From: Ustilaginoidea virens | Lineage: Eukaryota; Ascomycota; Sordariomycetes; Hypocreales; Clavicipitaceae | DNA length: 64,000 nucleotides | NCBI RefSeq assembly: GCF_000687475.1 | Contig: NC_057317.1 | Coordinates: 620,001 to 684,000 of the forward strand | Direction: 5' to 3' | In this document: positions 33,382-45,877 of the stretch, in pieces | Layout of the letters: each line of letters starts with the position of its first letter | Position numbering within the stretch: the first letter of the stretch is position 1 | Position numbers and translations under genes: made by a program | Notes under the pieces: model-generated | Databases searched by the model: none | What the model saw: the letters and a program-made list of their open reading frames with translations, nothing else | What the model was told of the DNA's origin: nothing

Positions 33382-34815
33382 GCTTTTCGCTTCTGTTTCA
33401 ACCCCGTACTTGTTTCCTGCTCAATCCTTGCCTCGCTCCAGTCTGTCTATGCTTCTCAGCAGGTTATTATACACGTCGTACGAGACATGTACATCGTCGT
33501 ACGCAACGTGACCCTGGAATGGGGGTGGTACATGGAACGAGCATATCAATCGCTTCTGCGGAGATGAATTATCCGCACAGCCTTGAAGCAAACTAGACAG
33601 GGATCGATGATGGGGGCTCGCTTTCTCTATGTACATGAGAGTTTGAGAGAGCCACGGCCCCTGATGTATTGTCTAACCATGCATGCGCCATGGGGATTGG
33701 AAGGAGGGCTTAGGGGCCCGTTTGAAATTCATTTGAAATTCACATCAACCTCGGACATGGCGCCCAGGATAGCGGCAGGCGAAACGGAGCTGCTGAGGAG
33801 AGAGGAGAGGAAAACGAGCGGTGAGGCCGCCTCTAAGCAGGGTCAACGGTCAATCATGCTGGAGCGCAGATGCTTGCGATATGGGATTTGGCCGGCAAAA
33901 ATGGGGGTCCTGGCGTGGATATCCCGGCATGTATGTGGTGGCGATGATGGCAGGTAGATAATGCCGCTGCCTCCAATGCCCTGCGGTCAATGTGCTGCTG
34001 CTGTCAATGCCGCGAGGGCGTCGTGAGGGCGTGGAAAGGGCGTGGAAAGGGCGTGGAAAGGGCGTGGAAAGGGCGTGGAAAGGGCGTGCATAAGCATGCC
34101 TTGGACCACGAGCTACGAATCTTCGGAGCACCTGCCAGACATCCGTCAGAGGTTGCCAATTGGTGGATTTTGGTTGGCTGCCGCTTCCTTCCGTGCAGGC
34201 AGGTGCCCTCGACCCGAACCTCCTACTCATGGTTTGTTTCACCATTTGGTTCATGGAAGGAGGGCAACGACCTCTCTCTCTCTCTCTCTCTTTATCTCTC
34301 TCTCTCTATTTTTTTTTTATTATATCATAACATTGGTGATGTTATCTACCAGTCGTTTTATCGTGGCAATAATTAAAACCCGCCCGTTCTGATGTGCGGT
34401 TTCTCATCCCGAAACAAGGCCCCTTCCCCGCCCCCCGGAACGCTGCGACTTGCTTGACAAGCAAAGCGGGTTGGTTGGCTATGTATGTTATGCAAGCAGT
34501 CAGAGTCTCTAGTCGAGACTGTACTGTCAGACCAGCAACTGCCGACTCCGGCGCCCCAGTTTGGGTGACCGCCATGGAGACCCGATTTATCCTGTTGCAA
34601 AATGATAAAAATCGAAATCAATCCCGCCAGTTTCTTCCAACACCCAACTGACTGCCCCCCCCCCCCCCCCCCCAGCCTTTTAAGCTTCCTTGCTATTGTT
34701 ACATAAAACATCGGGCTGCCCATGCCGTCTTTCCGCTCCTAGTTTTACCCCCGCCTTACTCTTGCTCACCCCGCGATTCCTTGACCCCGGAGCCTCAAGG
34801 TCGCAAGCTCTCACA
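33382..34815. other. 1.4-kb intergenic region with satellites
   Basis: No convincing gene. It holds the GGGCGTGGAAA minisatellite, a (CT)n tract at 34271-34308 and a C run at 34656-34673 in front of DAHP synthase. Confidence 0.6.
34026..34088 (+). repeat. GGGCGTGGAAA 11-bp minisatellite
   Basis: Between five and six perfect tandem copies of the 11-base unit GGGCGTGGAAA, one helical turn each, in the intergenic space upstream of DAHP synthase. Confidence 0.9.
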
Positions 34816-36255
<1,440 letters not shown>

Positions 36256-37123
36256 AGAGATTTTGGCGCCAGAAAGTAAAAGTTGTCCTGTTTTTTAAAC
36301 GTCTTTAAATCGTAAATCACTCCACGTCAGAAGCGTCACAATGAATTCTTGCTCCTCACTCTTTTCCTTTGTCAGAAAAAAAAACAAAAAAAAACCGACG
36401 TGCTTGTGCGCGACGGTATACGCCCAGGAAGTGAGGAAGACGAGGCTTCTGTTATGTAAAGGCGGCTTCTTTTTCTTTTTTTTCTTGGAAAGCAAGAGAA
36501 TTTAAAAGCGGACGCAATACGAAGGCATGCCTACTAGATACACTTTCTACGATTCTGATTGCCTTGCGATGCTGACTTGATTACCTGTTGATGATAAATA
36601 CGAGGCCCTGGTGTCTAGAATGGAACTGCTGCCAACGTGGGCTCATCCAAGCGTCGACCCTGGCACAGTCCGGCGTTGTTGACAACAGACTGTAGAGACT
36701 GGGCAATAGCGCCACAGTAGTGGTCCCATGGTAGCCCAAATCAGCTATCAGCTCCAGGTCCAAGCAGCCTTTCTGATCTGCCGCACTGTCCTATTTACTA
36801 CCTAACGTCTTCCCCCCCGGGAAGTTCTGGTTGGAGAGGACCAAAGCCAACTTTGACTTCTTATCACGGCCCCTCTGCCTCCTGACGCCTTCCTCTACCG
36901 CGGAGGCTTGCCAGCGTTTTCAATCTCGCTCTACTTCCTGTCATTGAAATTTTCCGCAGCTAACGGGGCTGTCCCGACTCCCCTACCCATCCGACCTGGA
37001 TGCCACGCGGCCAAGAAATAATAAAGACGCGCATTTCCTCTGCCCGGCAGCTTTCATCATCATCACCATCATCATCATCCTCACGCGCGCGCACAAAGTC
37101 CGCGCCCGCGACGTGCGACAGCC
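36256..37123. other. intergenic region
   Basis: No gene seen. A-rich and T-rich tracts occur at 36377-36396 and 36468-36484. CATCATCATC-type repeats at 37053-37079 precede the zinc-finger gene. Confidence 0.55.
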
Positions 37124-37303
37124 ATGGCCCGACGATACTCGCCGCCCGACTCGCCCCTGTCGTCCATGGGATCCGGGTCCGACGGCTACGAGGAAGACAT
37201 GCACGACGAGGAGGCGGCAGACGGCTCGCTCCGCCCGTGCAAGCGACAGAGAGTCGACGCGCAGTCGAGCACATCCTCGGCGGTCGTCCCCGAGGCGGAG
37301 CAT

Positions 37304-37335
<32 letters not shown>

Positions 37336-38466
37336 CACCCTCGAGGGCATGTCGGACGTGTCGTCGGACACGTCGGGCGACATCCCCAGCTCGCCTCTCA
37401 ACGCGAGGCTGGACGAGGAGGACTTTCAGGACCAGGTCACGGTGTGCGACTGGGACGGGTGCCCCGCGGGCGACCAGGGCGACATGGACAAGCTGGTCGA
37501 GCACATTCACAACTCGCACATTGAGAGCCGGCAGAAGAAGTACACGTGCGAGTGGAAGACGTGCAACAGGAAGGGCTTGCCGCACGCGAGCGGGTATGCG
37601 CTCAAGGCTCATATGCGCAGCCACACGAGGGAAAAGCCTTTCTACTGCTACCTTCCGGGTAAGAACGCCGTCATTGGCCCTGGGGACGGACGCAATGTTT
37701 GGTGTTCCTCTGAGCTGCGCTTTTTTCTGTTTTCTGTTTCTTTTTTTTTCTTTTTCTTCCGTGTTTCCCCCCATTGATTGCATTCTGGGGCTTTGCAGCT
37801 CCTCCTCCTCCTCCTCTTTCTTCTCGCGTCTTTATCCTTGTTCGTCTTGATTCCCGTGTGCTGACGCGGACGTGGACAGAGTGTGATCGCTCCTTTACGA
37901 GATCCGACGCCTTGGCCAAGCACATGCGCACAGTTCACGAAACGGAGGCCCTGCGCCCCTCGGACCCCGTGCCCAAATCCATGCAGTCCGGCCCAACGGG
38001 CAAATCCAACAAACTGAAAATCATCATCAAGACCCCCCAGTCGCACGGCGGCGGCGGCGCTGACGATGAATCCGGAGACGGGGCCAACGGCGACTCCGGC
38101 GCCTCCGACCTGTTCACCGCGCTGCCGGGCGACATGTTCACGTCGGAAGAGCTGTCCTTCCCGGTGGACAAGCTGTACCGGAAATGCTACTGGGAGTCCA
38201 AGTGGGCCGACGAGGTCGGCGAGGCCCTCCAGAAGGAGTGCAAGGAATGGGAGGAGCTGTACTACCAGGAGTGGCTGGAGAAGGAGGTGCTCTTGTCGCA
38301 GGTCATCCAGAGCGAAGTCGACTGGCACGGGCGGCGCAAGGCCATCCTCGAAGGCACGGCGGACGTCCATGTCCCCGGACGGGCGGCATCCAAGGACGGG
38401 GCGAGAACCAACGGCGTCAAGGGCGGAAGCAGCGCCGCCAAGAAGCCGCACGCTGCTGCGGTGTGA
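37124..38466 (+). CDS. C2H2 zinc-finger protein, YY1/Iec1-like (candidate INO80 complex subunit)
   Basis: Two exons, 37124-37658 and 37880-38466, give 373 residues; the intron is 221 bases, phase 1. Three C2H2 fingers in a YY1-like row are visible: CDWDGCPAGDQGD...HIHNSH (about 107-133), CEWKTCNRKGLPHASGYALKAHMRSH (about 142-167) and, across the splice, CYLPECDRSFTRSDALAKHMRTVH (about 174-197). Before them is a Ser- and Glu-rich stretch with EPEPEPEPEP. After them comes a basic patch (KSNKLKIIIKTP) and a conserved-looking C-terminal helix region (FPVDKLYRKCYWESKWADEVGEALQKECKEWEELYYQEWLEKEVLLSQVIQSEVDWHGRR). The layout is like S. pombe Iec1, an INO80 chromatin-remodelling subunit. That identity is my inference from pattern; the DNA-binding zinc-finger call itself is secure. 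Confidence 0.88.
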
Positions 38467-39346
38467 AGCTCTTGCGTGGGGGGGGGGAAGCAAGGTTTGG
38501 ATGCACCGACAACGTCGTTAATCTAGGGGAAATCACTGAGCCGCGGTTTTTGTTTTGTTTTGTTTGATTCTACTTTATTTTTCATCCGTGGGGCATGCGA
38601 TGGCAGGAATTTCAGGAATGCCGGTCAGGTCGGGACAGGCGGCAGACAATGCAATTGCAACTATGGGGAGTTTTGCGCGGTGTTGGGGAGGACTTGTATG
38701 TACCATGGGCATCCGGGACAGATGAGCGTTTTTTCTTTTTTTGTACAGTGGGCTCCTGCTTCTTGTTTATCCTGGACCCTTTCTTTTCTTTTTTTTTTTG
38801 CCTGTTTTTCTTTTTGTCTTGTCTCGTCTTTTCTCTTCTTTCTTCTTCTGCCGTAGTTGGTTCTGGATGGAGTGAATAATGAATGACGCCGGGATCTCGG
38901 GATCTTCTGTTTGCTGAAGCTGGGACAACCAGGCTGTCCCGGGACCCACACCTCGCCTGCCCCACCCTCCCCGATGTCGCATGCACGATTGACGGGTCAA
39001 GGCCAAGGTCAAAAGCCAAGGGCAAGTGGGGTCAGTCAGTCAACCTTTCCGATTTCCAATCCTCGGCTTCTCATTGCGCAACACACCACGGCATCACACG
39101 GCTTCAACCCATCCATCCTTTCCTTCCTTCCGCGTCATGATTACAGCCATCCTTTTGAACATGGTGACTTAGAGCTTGCCGATCGTCTCGCACCGCGTCT
39201 TGGCCAACTGAACCAACGACATCGCGCCTTGGGCGAAACCCGCACACGCCCGGCGGCTGCTTGCAAACCCCGCCGAGAAAGGAAGAAAGAAAAGAAAGAA
39301 AAAAAAGGAATTTGCCAGCGATAACAAACGCCCCCCTCCTTTAGAA
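38467..39346. other. intergenic region before NAR1
   Basis: No gene seen. T/C-rich tracts occupy 38770-38850 and an A/G-rich tract (GGAAAGAAAGAAAAG-like) lies at 39280-39310 just before the NAR1 start. Confidence 0.55.
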
Positions 39347-39431
39347 ATGAGCGCAATCCTGTCGGTCGACGACCTCAACGACTTTATTTCCCCGGGCGTG
39401 GCGTGCATCAAGCCCGTCGAGACGCTGCCCG

Positions 39432-39462
<31 letters not shown>

Positions 39463-41170
39463 TGCGGCTGCGACAGAGGTCGTTCTCGACGGGCAGGCGG
39501 CGTCTGCCGGCGAGGCGGCGCAGATATCCCTGACGGACTGTCTCGCGTGCTCCGGGTGCGTGACGTCGGCAGAGGCGGTCCTGGTGGGGTTGCAGAGCCA
39601 CGCCGAGGTGCTGTCGACGCTGGACCGGGCGCCGGGGCTGCGCGTCGCCGGCCCGGACGGGGACGGCAGGTACGGCGTCGCGGGGCTGGAGGACCAGGAC
39701 GCCAGGCTGTTTGTCGCGAGCGTCAGCCCGCAGACGAGGGCGAGCCTCGCGGCCGCCTGCGGGGGGGGCGTGTCGGAGGCCCGCGCGGGACGGCTGCTCG
39801 AGAGCTTGCTGCGAGGGCCCGGCGGGCTGGCCGCCGGCGGGAGGTGGAACAACGGCTTCACGTGGGTCCTCGACACCAACGTGGCCAGAGACGTGGCCCT
39901 CGTCTTGGGTGCCGACGAGGTTCTGCAAGCAACGTCATCGTCGTCGTCGTCGCGCGAGTCTGCGGCGGCGCCGCCCGCGCAGCCGGTCCTGTCGTCTGCG
40001 TGCCCCGGCTGGGTTTGCTACGCCGAAAAGACGCATCCCCACGTGCTGCCTCACCTGTCCAGGGTCAAGTCTCCGCAGGCCCTCATGGGCACGATGCTCA
40101 AGACGACCCTCAGCCGCATCCTCGACGTGCCCCCCGCCCGGATATGGCACCTGGCCGTCATGCCCTGCTTCGACAAGAAACTCGAGGCCAGTCGCCAGGA
40201 GCTCACCGACGAGGCTTGGGCACCACCGTCGGCGCTTCCTGGCCGAGGCGTCCGCGACGTCGACTGCGTCATCACCAGCAAGGAGATTCTCATGCTCGCC
40301 GAATCAAGAGGCCTCGACTTCTTCGACATGGGCCGAGACGCCGACCTCCTACCAAGCCCGCCGCCGCCGTTTCCCGACGACCGACTGCACGCCTTCCTGT
40401 TTCCCGATCGAGCGACCACCACCTCCGCCACCACCACCACCACCACCACGAGGCGCGTCCCGCGCTCGGCCGGCTCTTCCGGCGGCTTGCTCTACCACAT
40501 CCTGCAGCGCCAGGCGGCTCGGCTGCCCGGGGCCGAGATCCAGACCACCCGCGGGCGCAACGCCGACGTGGTCGAGTTCGTGGTTGCCGTCGGCAGCGAG
40601 CCCGTGTTCAAGGCCGCGCGCTACTACGGCTTCCGGAACATCCAAAACCTCGTCCGCAAGCTGAAGCCGGCTCGCCAACCCCGCATGCCCGGCGGCAAAC
40701 CGTTCGGCAGCGCTCGGCGACCCGCCGGCAAATCTGCGCCTCTCGAGTACGGCTACGTCGAGGTCATGGCCTGCCCCGGCGGCTGCACCAACGGGGGCGG
40801 TCAGATCAAGGTCGACGACCCGGTGATGATGCAGCGTCGGAGGCAGTTTGCGGCGAGGCCCGGTCCCCAGGAGCAGAGGGAGTGGCTGGCCGAGGTTGAT
40901 GAGGCGTACTTTTCGGGCCAGGAGCTGGATGGTGGTGCGGCGGGGGACAACGGCGCGGCGTGGGCGGGCGAAGCGGACGGCAGGGACGCAGTAGGTGGCA
41001 TTTCTCGCCAGTACATACACGACATCCTGGCGTATTGGAGCTCAATCACGGGCATCAGCATAGATAGACTTGCATTCACGGCGTATCGCGAGGTCGTAAG
41101 CGACGTCGGAAAGGGCGCCGGGGCCGACAAGGTGGTGCAGCTGGCTGGGAAAGCGGGAGGCGGATGGTAG
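39347..41170 (+). CDS. nar1: cytosolic Fe-S cluster assembly factor Nar1
   Basis: A single exon of 607 codons. Nar1 is the iron-only-hydrogenase-like protein of the CIA pathway, which delivers Fe-S clusters to cytosolic and nuclear proteins. The start MSAILSVDDLNDFISPGVACIKP is the family N-terminus. The N-terminal cluster ligands are C20, C65, C68 and C71 (LTDCLACSGCVTSAE). The H-cluster-like site shows SACPGWVCYAEKTHP, the conserved VMPCFDKKLEA, and VMACPGGCTNGGGQ near the C-terminus, all with their cysteines. Between C20 and C65 is a Ser/Ala repeat ([12 protein letters not shown]) that makes the spacer longer than in yeast. A Thr-rich insert (TTTSATTTTTTTRR) lies near residue 350. The gene is very GC-rich and converges on the SUZ-domain gene 182 bases away. 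Confidence 0.96.
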
Positions 41171-41352
41171 CGCCATCTGTCCTTTACAAATGGGACGCGG
41201 CGGGACGCGACGCGACGCGACCGACTCGCTCGATTTCATGGGAATAGAACAAGTCGGTTATGCGGTATTTCCTGCTCGCCGCAAGGGGAAGACAGATTGC
41301 AGTTTAGAAAAAAAAAATGAATCTAAAAAATAAAGATAAAAGGCCGGCCTCG

Positions 41353-42512
41353 TCAGCTTTCTTGGTTGCCGCGACGGGTGAACCCGAAGCCTCCACGTCC
41401 GCTGCCGTCGGGGCCACGTGGCGATCGTATTGGAGCCTGCTGCTGCGGGAGTGGGTGCTGGTGCTGGTGCTGGTGCTGGTGCTGGTGCTGTTGATCATTC
41501 CTCGACGGTGTTGCGCCTCGAGGCCCAGAGCCGTCAGTATCTGGCACTGCTCCTACACCAACCCCAGCGCGGCGATGGGTCGCCGAGTCCGCCTTTGATG
41601 ATGACATGTTGGGGTCGTAAAGCTCCCTGCCCGAAGCGGGTTGGTTGCTGGCCCGTCTCATATCAGACTGACCCCTCACACTCTCGTTGACGGTGCCGGT
41701 GGCATTACCGCGCTGGCCGCCTCCCCTGCCACGGCCCCTTGCGGAAGAAGGCCGGCAGTCTGACCTGGGAGGCGTCACTGTTCCAGGAGAGGACCCCCTG
41801 GATGAAGGGTTTGACTGGCCGAAAATCTTGGCCCGCGCTTCGTCGTACCGACGCTGCCTCTCTAGCAAATCTCGCTTTTGCTTTGCCCGGATCTCCTCCG
41901 CGGTAGGTAGCGGCTGTTTTCCGTCTCCTTCACTGTTGTCCTCGTCCTCCATGGAGAGTTGAGACATGGCGCCGGTTAGGGCGTCTCGTTTGGCGAGAAT
42001 GGGTTTGCGGGAGAGCACCTTGACTTGGGGTTTGAAGGATGTGGTCAAGGGGACGGTATTGGTGGCTTCGACGTAGTGAAACGTCTGAGGCAACGAGTCT
42101 CTGCAGGTGGGTTGGTTTGCCCATCAGAGAAGTTAGCGAACAAGAGGAGAAGGACATTGCAGCGTGCCTGTGTGCGTGCGTGCGTGCGTGCGTGCGTGTG
42201 TGTTGTGTGTGTGTTTTTTTTTTTTGCCCGTGTAAGCTGGCTGTCCTTTGTCGAGAACAGAGCGAGAGAGAGAGAAAAAAGAGCAGGCGTCCTGGACAGG
42301 GCAAAGATGAGGAATAATGCTTACGCAGACTCCCACATCTTCCGATTCGCTTCCTCGTGCCTGGTGAGGCGCTCTGCCTTGCTCAGTGACGGGACGAGGT
42401 GAAGGGATGCCCCGCCTCGCTCGGCATCTTCTTCCTCTTGCTCCTGAAACCCCTTGTCGGCTTGTGCCTCCCAATCGTCGTCCCAGGCGTCCGGGACGGT
42501 TGACTTTTTCAT
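41353..42512 (-). CDS. SUZ-domain putative RNA-binding protein
   Basis: Two exons on the minus strand, 42325-42512 and 41353-42100, give 311 residues; the intron is 224 bases, phase 2, and holds a (GTGC)n microsatellite. The N-terminus MKKSTVPDAWDDDWEAQADK is typical of fungal SUZ proteins. SLSKAERLTRHEEANRKMWESADSLPQTFHYVEATN leads to PQVKVLSRKP and then to the SUZ domain core EEIRAKQKRDLLERQRRYDEARAKIFG. The tail is low complexity: Ser/Pro-rich, Arg/Gly patches (ARGRGRGGGQRGN, GSGRGGFGFTRRG) and a perfect Gln-His alternation (QHQHQHQHQHQH). Such proteins bind RNA. The function here is not known beyond that. Confidence 0.87.
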
Positions 42513-44833
42513 CTTCGATTTGCGGCCGGTCGCAGTCTCCGTCGTTGCTGACGTGGGGTGCAGCGAGAGATGTGCTCGACTGGGGCGAGATTGAAACGGG
42601 GGGCTGCCGAGCGTTATGCGCATACGAGACGTAGGAATCGAGAATCGAACTCGAAAGTACACTTCAAAGACCAGCAGGCCAAAGTTTTATCTTTCGACAC
42701 TTTTAGCAGGACAAGAACCCAAGTGTCAGTGGTTTTGTTCTTCTTCTTCTTCTTCTTCTTCTTCTCTTTTTTTTTGTGTCTTCTTGTTTTTCCTGCGGTG
42801 GGGATCAGTTAGATTCCTGTTGTTGTTTTCGGCAAAACCCAGTCAGCATACAACACCGCAACCGAGCCGGGTTCGAAGCCACATTTTATGCCGTCGCTTG
42901 CGGTTGGCACAAGTCCTGTTTGGTCCCAAACGCTCGATGCGATCGCTGCCAGAAGATCGAGTACCCTGATTGACAGTCTGACAGTCTGACAGTCTGACAG
43001 TCCCGCCCCGAGTTAGGTCGCTTACGGGGACATGGCCATACTTACGCAGTACTGTGCTTGTGAAGCGAGGAGCAAAACAGAGCGAAGGAAGAGTCAATAC
43101 TACACTACGTGCACACATGTGAGGAAGAGGATGAGCGAAGGAGCACTGGGAGTTTCCCCCCATCCGTCGTGGTGTTGGTGGGGCGCGAGCATCCAAGCCA
43201 GTCGACCATTGGCCTTTGCACGGCTGGTGAATGTTTTTTCCAGCTGGGGCGTGTTGACCCTCTGTGCGTGCCTGTGCCTAGGGCTCTGGGCCTCTATCAA
43301 CTCCTCCAAACAGCACAGACTGGGCCGCAGTCACTGCTGGCAGTCGCTGGAGTCGCTGGAGTCTGCGGACCTTGAGGAATCAAGCGTAACCTTAAAGTCT
43401 TTCCCCCCAACTTCCGTCAAGTTTCGGAGTTCATCTTTCTTTCTATACATCAAAATGCCAAATGAATCCCGAGCTGGCAGCCTATGTACCTCTGCGTCAG
43501 AAAGCATCATGGCCTTATCCTTTTCGAAGCGCTGAAACAGGGCCTCGTTCAGCAGGCGCAAAAACAACAAGACTCAAGCAGCCCGGAGTGATGCCAAGGT
43601 CATGCATTCATGACTGGAGCTGACTGGAGCTGGCTTGCTTTGTTCACGAGCTTATCTACTGCGTTGCGTTTCTTGTTATCGCATTCACCTTCCAGTGGGG
43701 AAGCCTTGACCAGGCCGCTTACATGGGAGAACCAATAGAAAAAGACGTGGGGAAAAAAAAAAAGAGCAACGAAACAAGGAAAGAAAGAAGAGCAAGGGGG
43801 GGAGCCCCCTTCTGGTGGCCCTTCTGGTGGTCTGCCATATGAATAAATGTCCTTTCACGCCGCAGACGAAATACCCCCCAAAACGTCGGATTCATCGAGG
43901 TAGGCCCGTGTGAGAATGGCTGGTGTTCCTCGCTCATCACAGACTCTCCACGAGATCAACGAACCAGTCACTCCCTCTGGAAGCTCTAGTTCCAGGAGGT
44001 TCGGACAAGACAACGACAAGATGCTGGCCAAGTTGACGGACCAAGCCTTCAACCCAAGTAAGCAGCCAACGCGATGACAGGGCCCCCACCGGCATCAAAA
44101 GCCTCAGCAACAAGGAACTGCCTCGTGCTGTGTGGTTGTTGTGGCATTAACGTCGTCGTAGAAACGTATCCTGATCCTCTTGTTCCACGTCAAGGCGTGG
44201 ATCCTCAGCTCTATCCGCCGGGAACGACCTTGGACATGGAGAAGAAGTGGCTCGCTAGAATCAAGCAATGGCAAGCTTCGCGTATCTAGCTGCCATGTCT
44301 GCAGTGTCACATGATGGTGGGATATTCTTCGTTCAGGCTGCGTTCGCTGCTGTGCCTCTGGGCGAATCATCCGGACGAGTTTGTCAAGTCAATATGAATA
44401 TGTCGGAAATCTGCCAAACAAGACTTCATTGCCATCGCACCTCCCGCCTCGTGTAGCGTGTCGAACCTGGGGTTTTTCAAGCAAAAGCTTGCCTAGCCCT
44501 TGCAGGATATGGAGAACAGGATCGCATATTCCCGCCAACTATCAGTCATGTTCATAGTGAGCAGTATCGTATATACCCCGAGGATCTGATGCAGTCAAAC
44601 CCAATCCGCTTTTTTTTGTCGCGCCTTGTTTTCGTAGGTCCAACGTTCTCGGGCCAAGAAAGATAAGCCATATCAAGCTGCGGTGGGTTCCGCGGGCTAG
44701 ATAGAATGCATTGGTTGACTTGGACAAAGCATCTTCTAGGGTGCAGTTTCAAATCGAGGTTACTCGAGACGAATCAGTATTAGAGCTCAGGGTCTAATTA
44801 GGTAGATAGCTCCATGCCTTTCAACAGCTTCTG
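42513..44833. other. region without a convincing gene, with possible gene fragments
   Basis: It has an 8-bp TGACAGTC repeat at 42971-43003 (four copies) and T/TTC-rich DNA at 42739-42775. Short coding-like pieces occur at 43331-43570 (minus) and 43855-44290 (either strand; for example LASILSLSCPNLLELELPEG on the minus strand, or YPPGTTLDMEKKWLARIKQWQ on the plus strand), but none can be assembled into a gene. Confidence 0.4.
42971..43003 (+). repeat. TGACAGTC 8-bp tandem repeat
   Basis: Four tandem copies of TGACAGTC in an otherwise gene-free stretch. Confidence 0.85.
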
Positions 44834-44934
44834 GGCCGTGTAGCTCAATGGCAGAGCGTCTGACTACGATTAACCTCCTCTAGGAGTTGATCACTGTAAT
44901 CAGAAGGTCGCAGGTTCGACCCCTGTCTCGGTCA
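44834..44934 (+). tRNA. tRNA-Arg (anticodon ACG), with 29-base intron
   Basis: The mature tRNA is 72 bases: acceptor GGCCGTG pairs with CTCGGTC (with G2-U71 and a U6/U67 mismatch), D-arm GCTC/GAGC, anticodon stem TCTGA/TCAGA with loop C-T-ACG-A-A, T-arm GCAGG-TTCGACC-CCTGT, discriminator A. The intron (44870-44898) sits after base 37, the canonical place. Box A (TAGCTCAATGG) and box B (GGTTCGACCCC) are intact. ACG (A34 read as inosine) decodes CGU/CGC/CGA arginine codons. Confidence 0.93.
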
Positions 44935-45667
44935 CATCAACATCAAAACCGGCTTGATGTTTATTCTTTTTCGATTGATTTTCTGCACCTCCAAGTCTGT
45001 GCCAAAATCTAATGCTGCCTCAGTTCTGCTACCTCTTTTTTTTTCTAGGCGCATACTCTATATAAGCACTGCGTAGCATGGTTTTAGCGCGCTTCGATCA
45101 GAGGATGGAATGCTGGTGGCTGCGACCTTTAAGGCCCGCTATGTTACTGTACCGCCGGGGCTTGCAATGGGTCGCCGTTGGTGAGTGTGCTGACGACTCT
45201 AGCGGGTGATCCGTAGAATCTGACAAAAGGTGAATCTGGCCAAACACAGGCATAGATGGCCAGGGCTGGAGTCATCAAGGAGGTATTATCAGACATGGGA
45301 GAGGTAGTCAAGTTTTTGTTCTTTCTCCCATGTGAACGATTTCTGCATGACAGCAGGGGCCCACTTATATGAACGAACTGTAGCGACCTGGATTTGCTTG
45401 CTGTGCATCTCTAAAGGCTTGCTTATTTTGCGGAGTTTGCGCTCCGACGGGATATACATACCGGACAAGAATTTTAAAAGTGTAACTTACTCTCTTATTT
45501 AGCTTAGTAAGGAGGGGTAGGAAATCCCACCAGAATAGGCAGATAGTAAAATAACAAGCGTGTCTAGAGAGCCGCGCGATTCGAAGCTATGCCAGTAGCA
45601 TCAATAGAAATCACTTCAAAGATTTAATTCTTAGGATATAGTTGGAAAAGCCAGAGTGGCAAAAATT
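44935..45667. other. AT-rich, ORF-poor island between tRNA genes
   Basis: Unlike the rest of the window, this stretch has no open frame over 60 codons on either strand; the ORF-free span in fact runs from about 44750 to 45980. It is visibly AT-richer, with a CTATATAAGC word at 45058. I see no terminal repeats. A decayed, RIP-mutated element is possible. Confidence 0.5.
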
Positions 45668-45767
45668 TGACCGAGACAGGGGTCGAACCTGCGACCTTCT
45701 GATTACATGGAATAACATCACAGGACATTAATCGTAGTCAGACGCTCTGCCATTGAGCTACACGGCC
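45668..45767 (-). tRNA. tRNA-Arg (anticodon ACG), with 28-base intron
   Basis: The exons are base-for-base identical to the plus-strand copy at 44834. The intron is 28 bases and differs in the middle, but again starts TTAA and ends GTA. Anticodon ACG, box A and box B are intact. Only 13 bases separate it from the next copy, in the same orientation. Confidence 0.93.
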
Positions 45768-45780
45768 TGAAAAGGCAAAG

Positions 45781-45877
45781 TGACCGAGACAGGGGTCGAA
45801 CCTGCGACCTTCTGATTACGTGGCTAACTCCCGGAGGTTAATCGTAGTCAGACGCTCTGCCATTGAGCTACACGGCC
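45781..45877 (-). tRNA. tRNA-Arg (anticodon ACG), with 25-base intron
   Basis: A third copy with identical exons. The intron is 25 bases and resembles that of the first copy (TTAACCTCC...GAGTT...GTA). It reads toward the middle copy. Confidence 0.93.
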
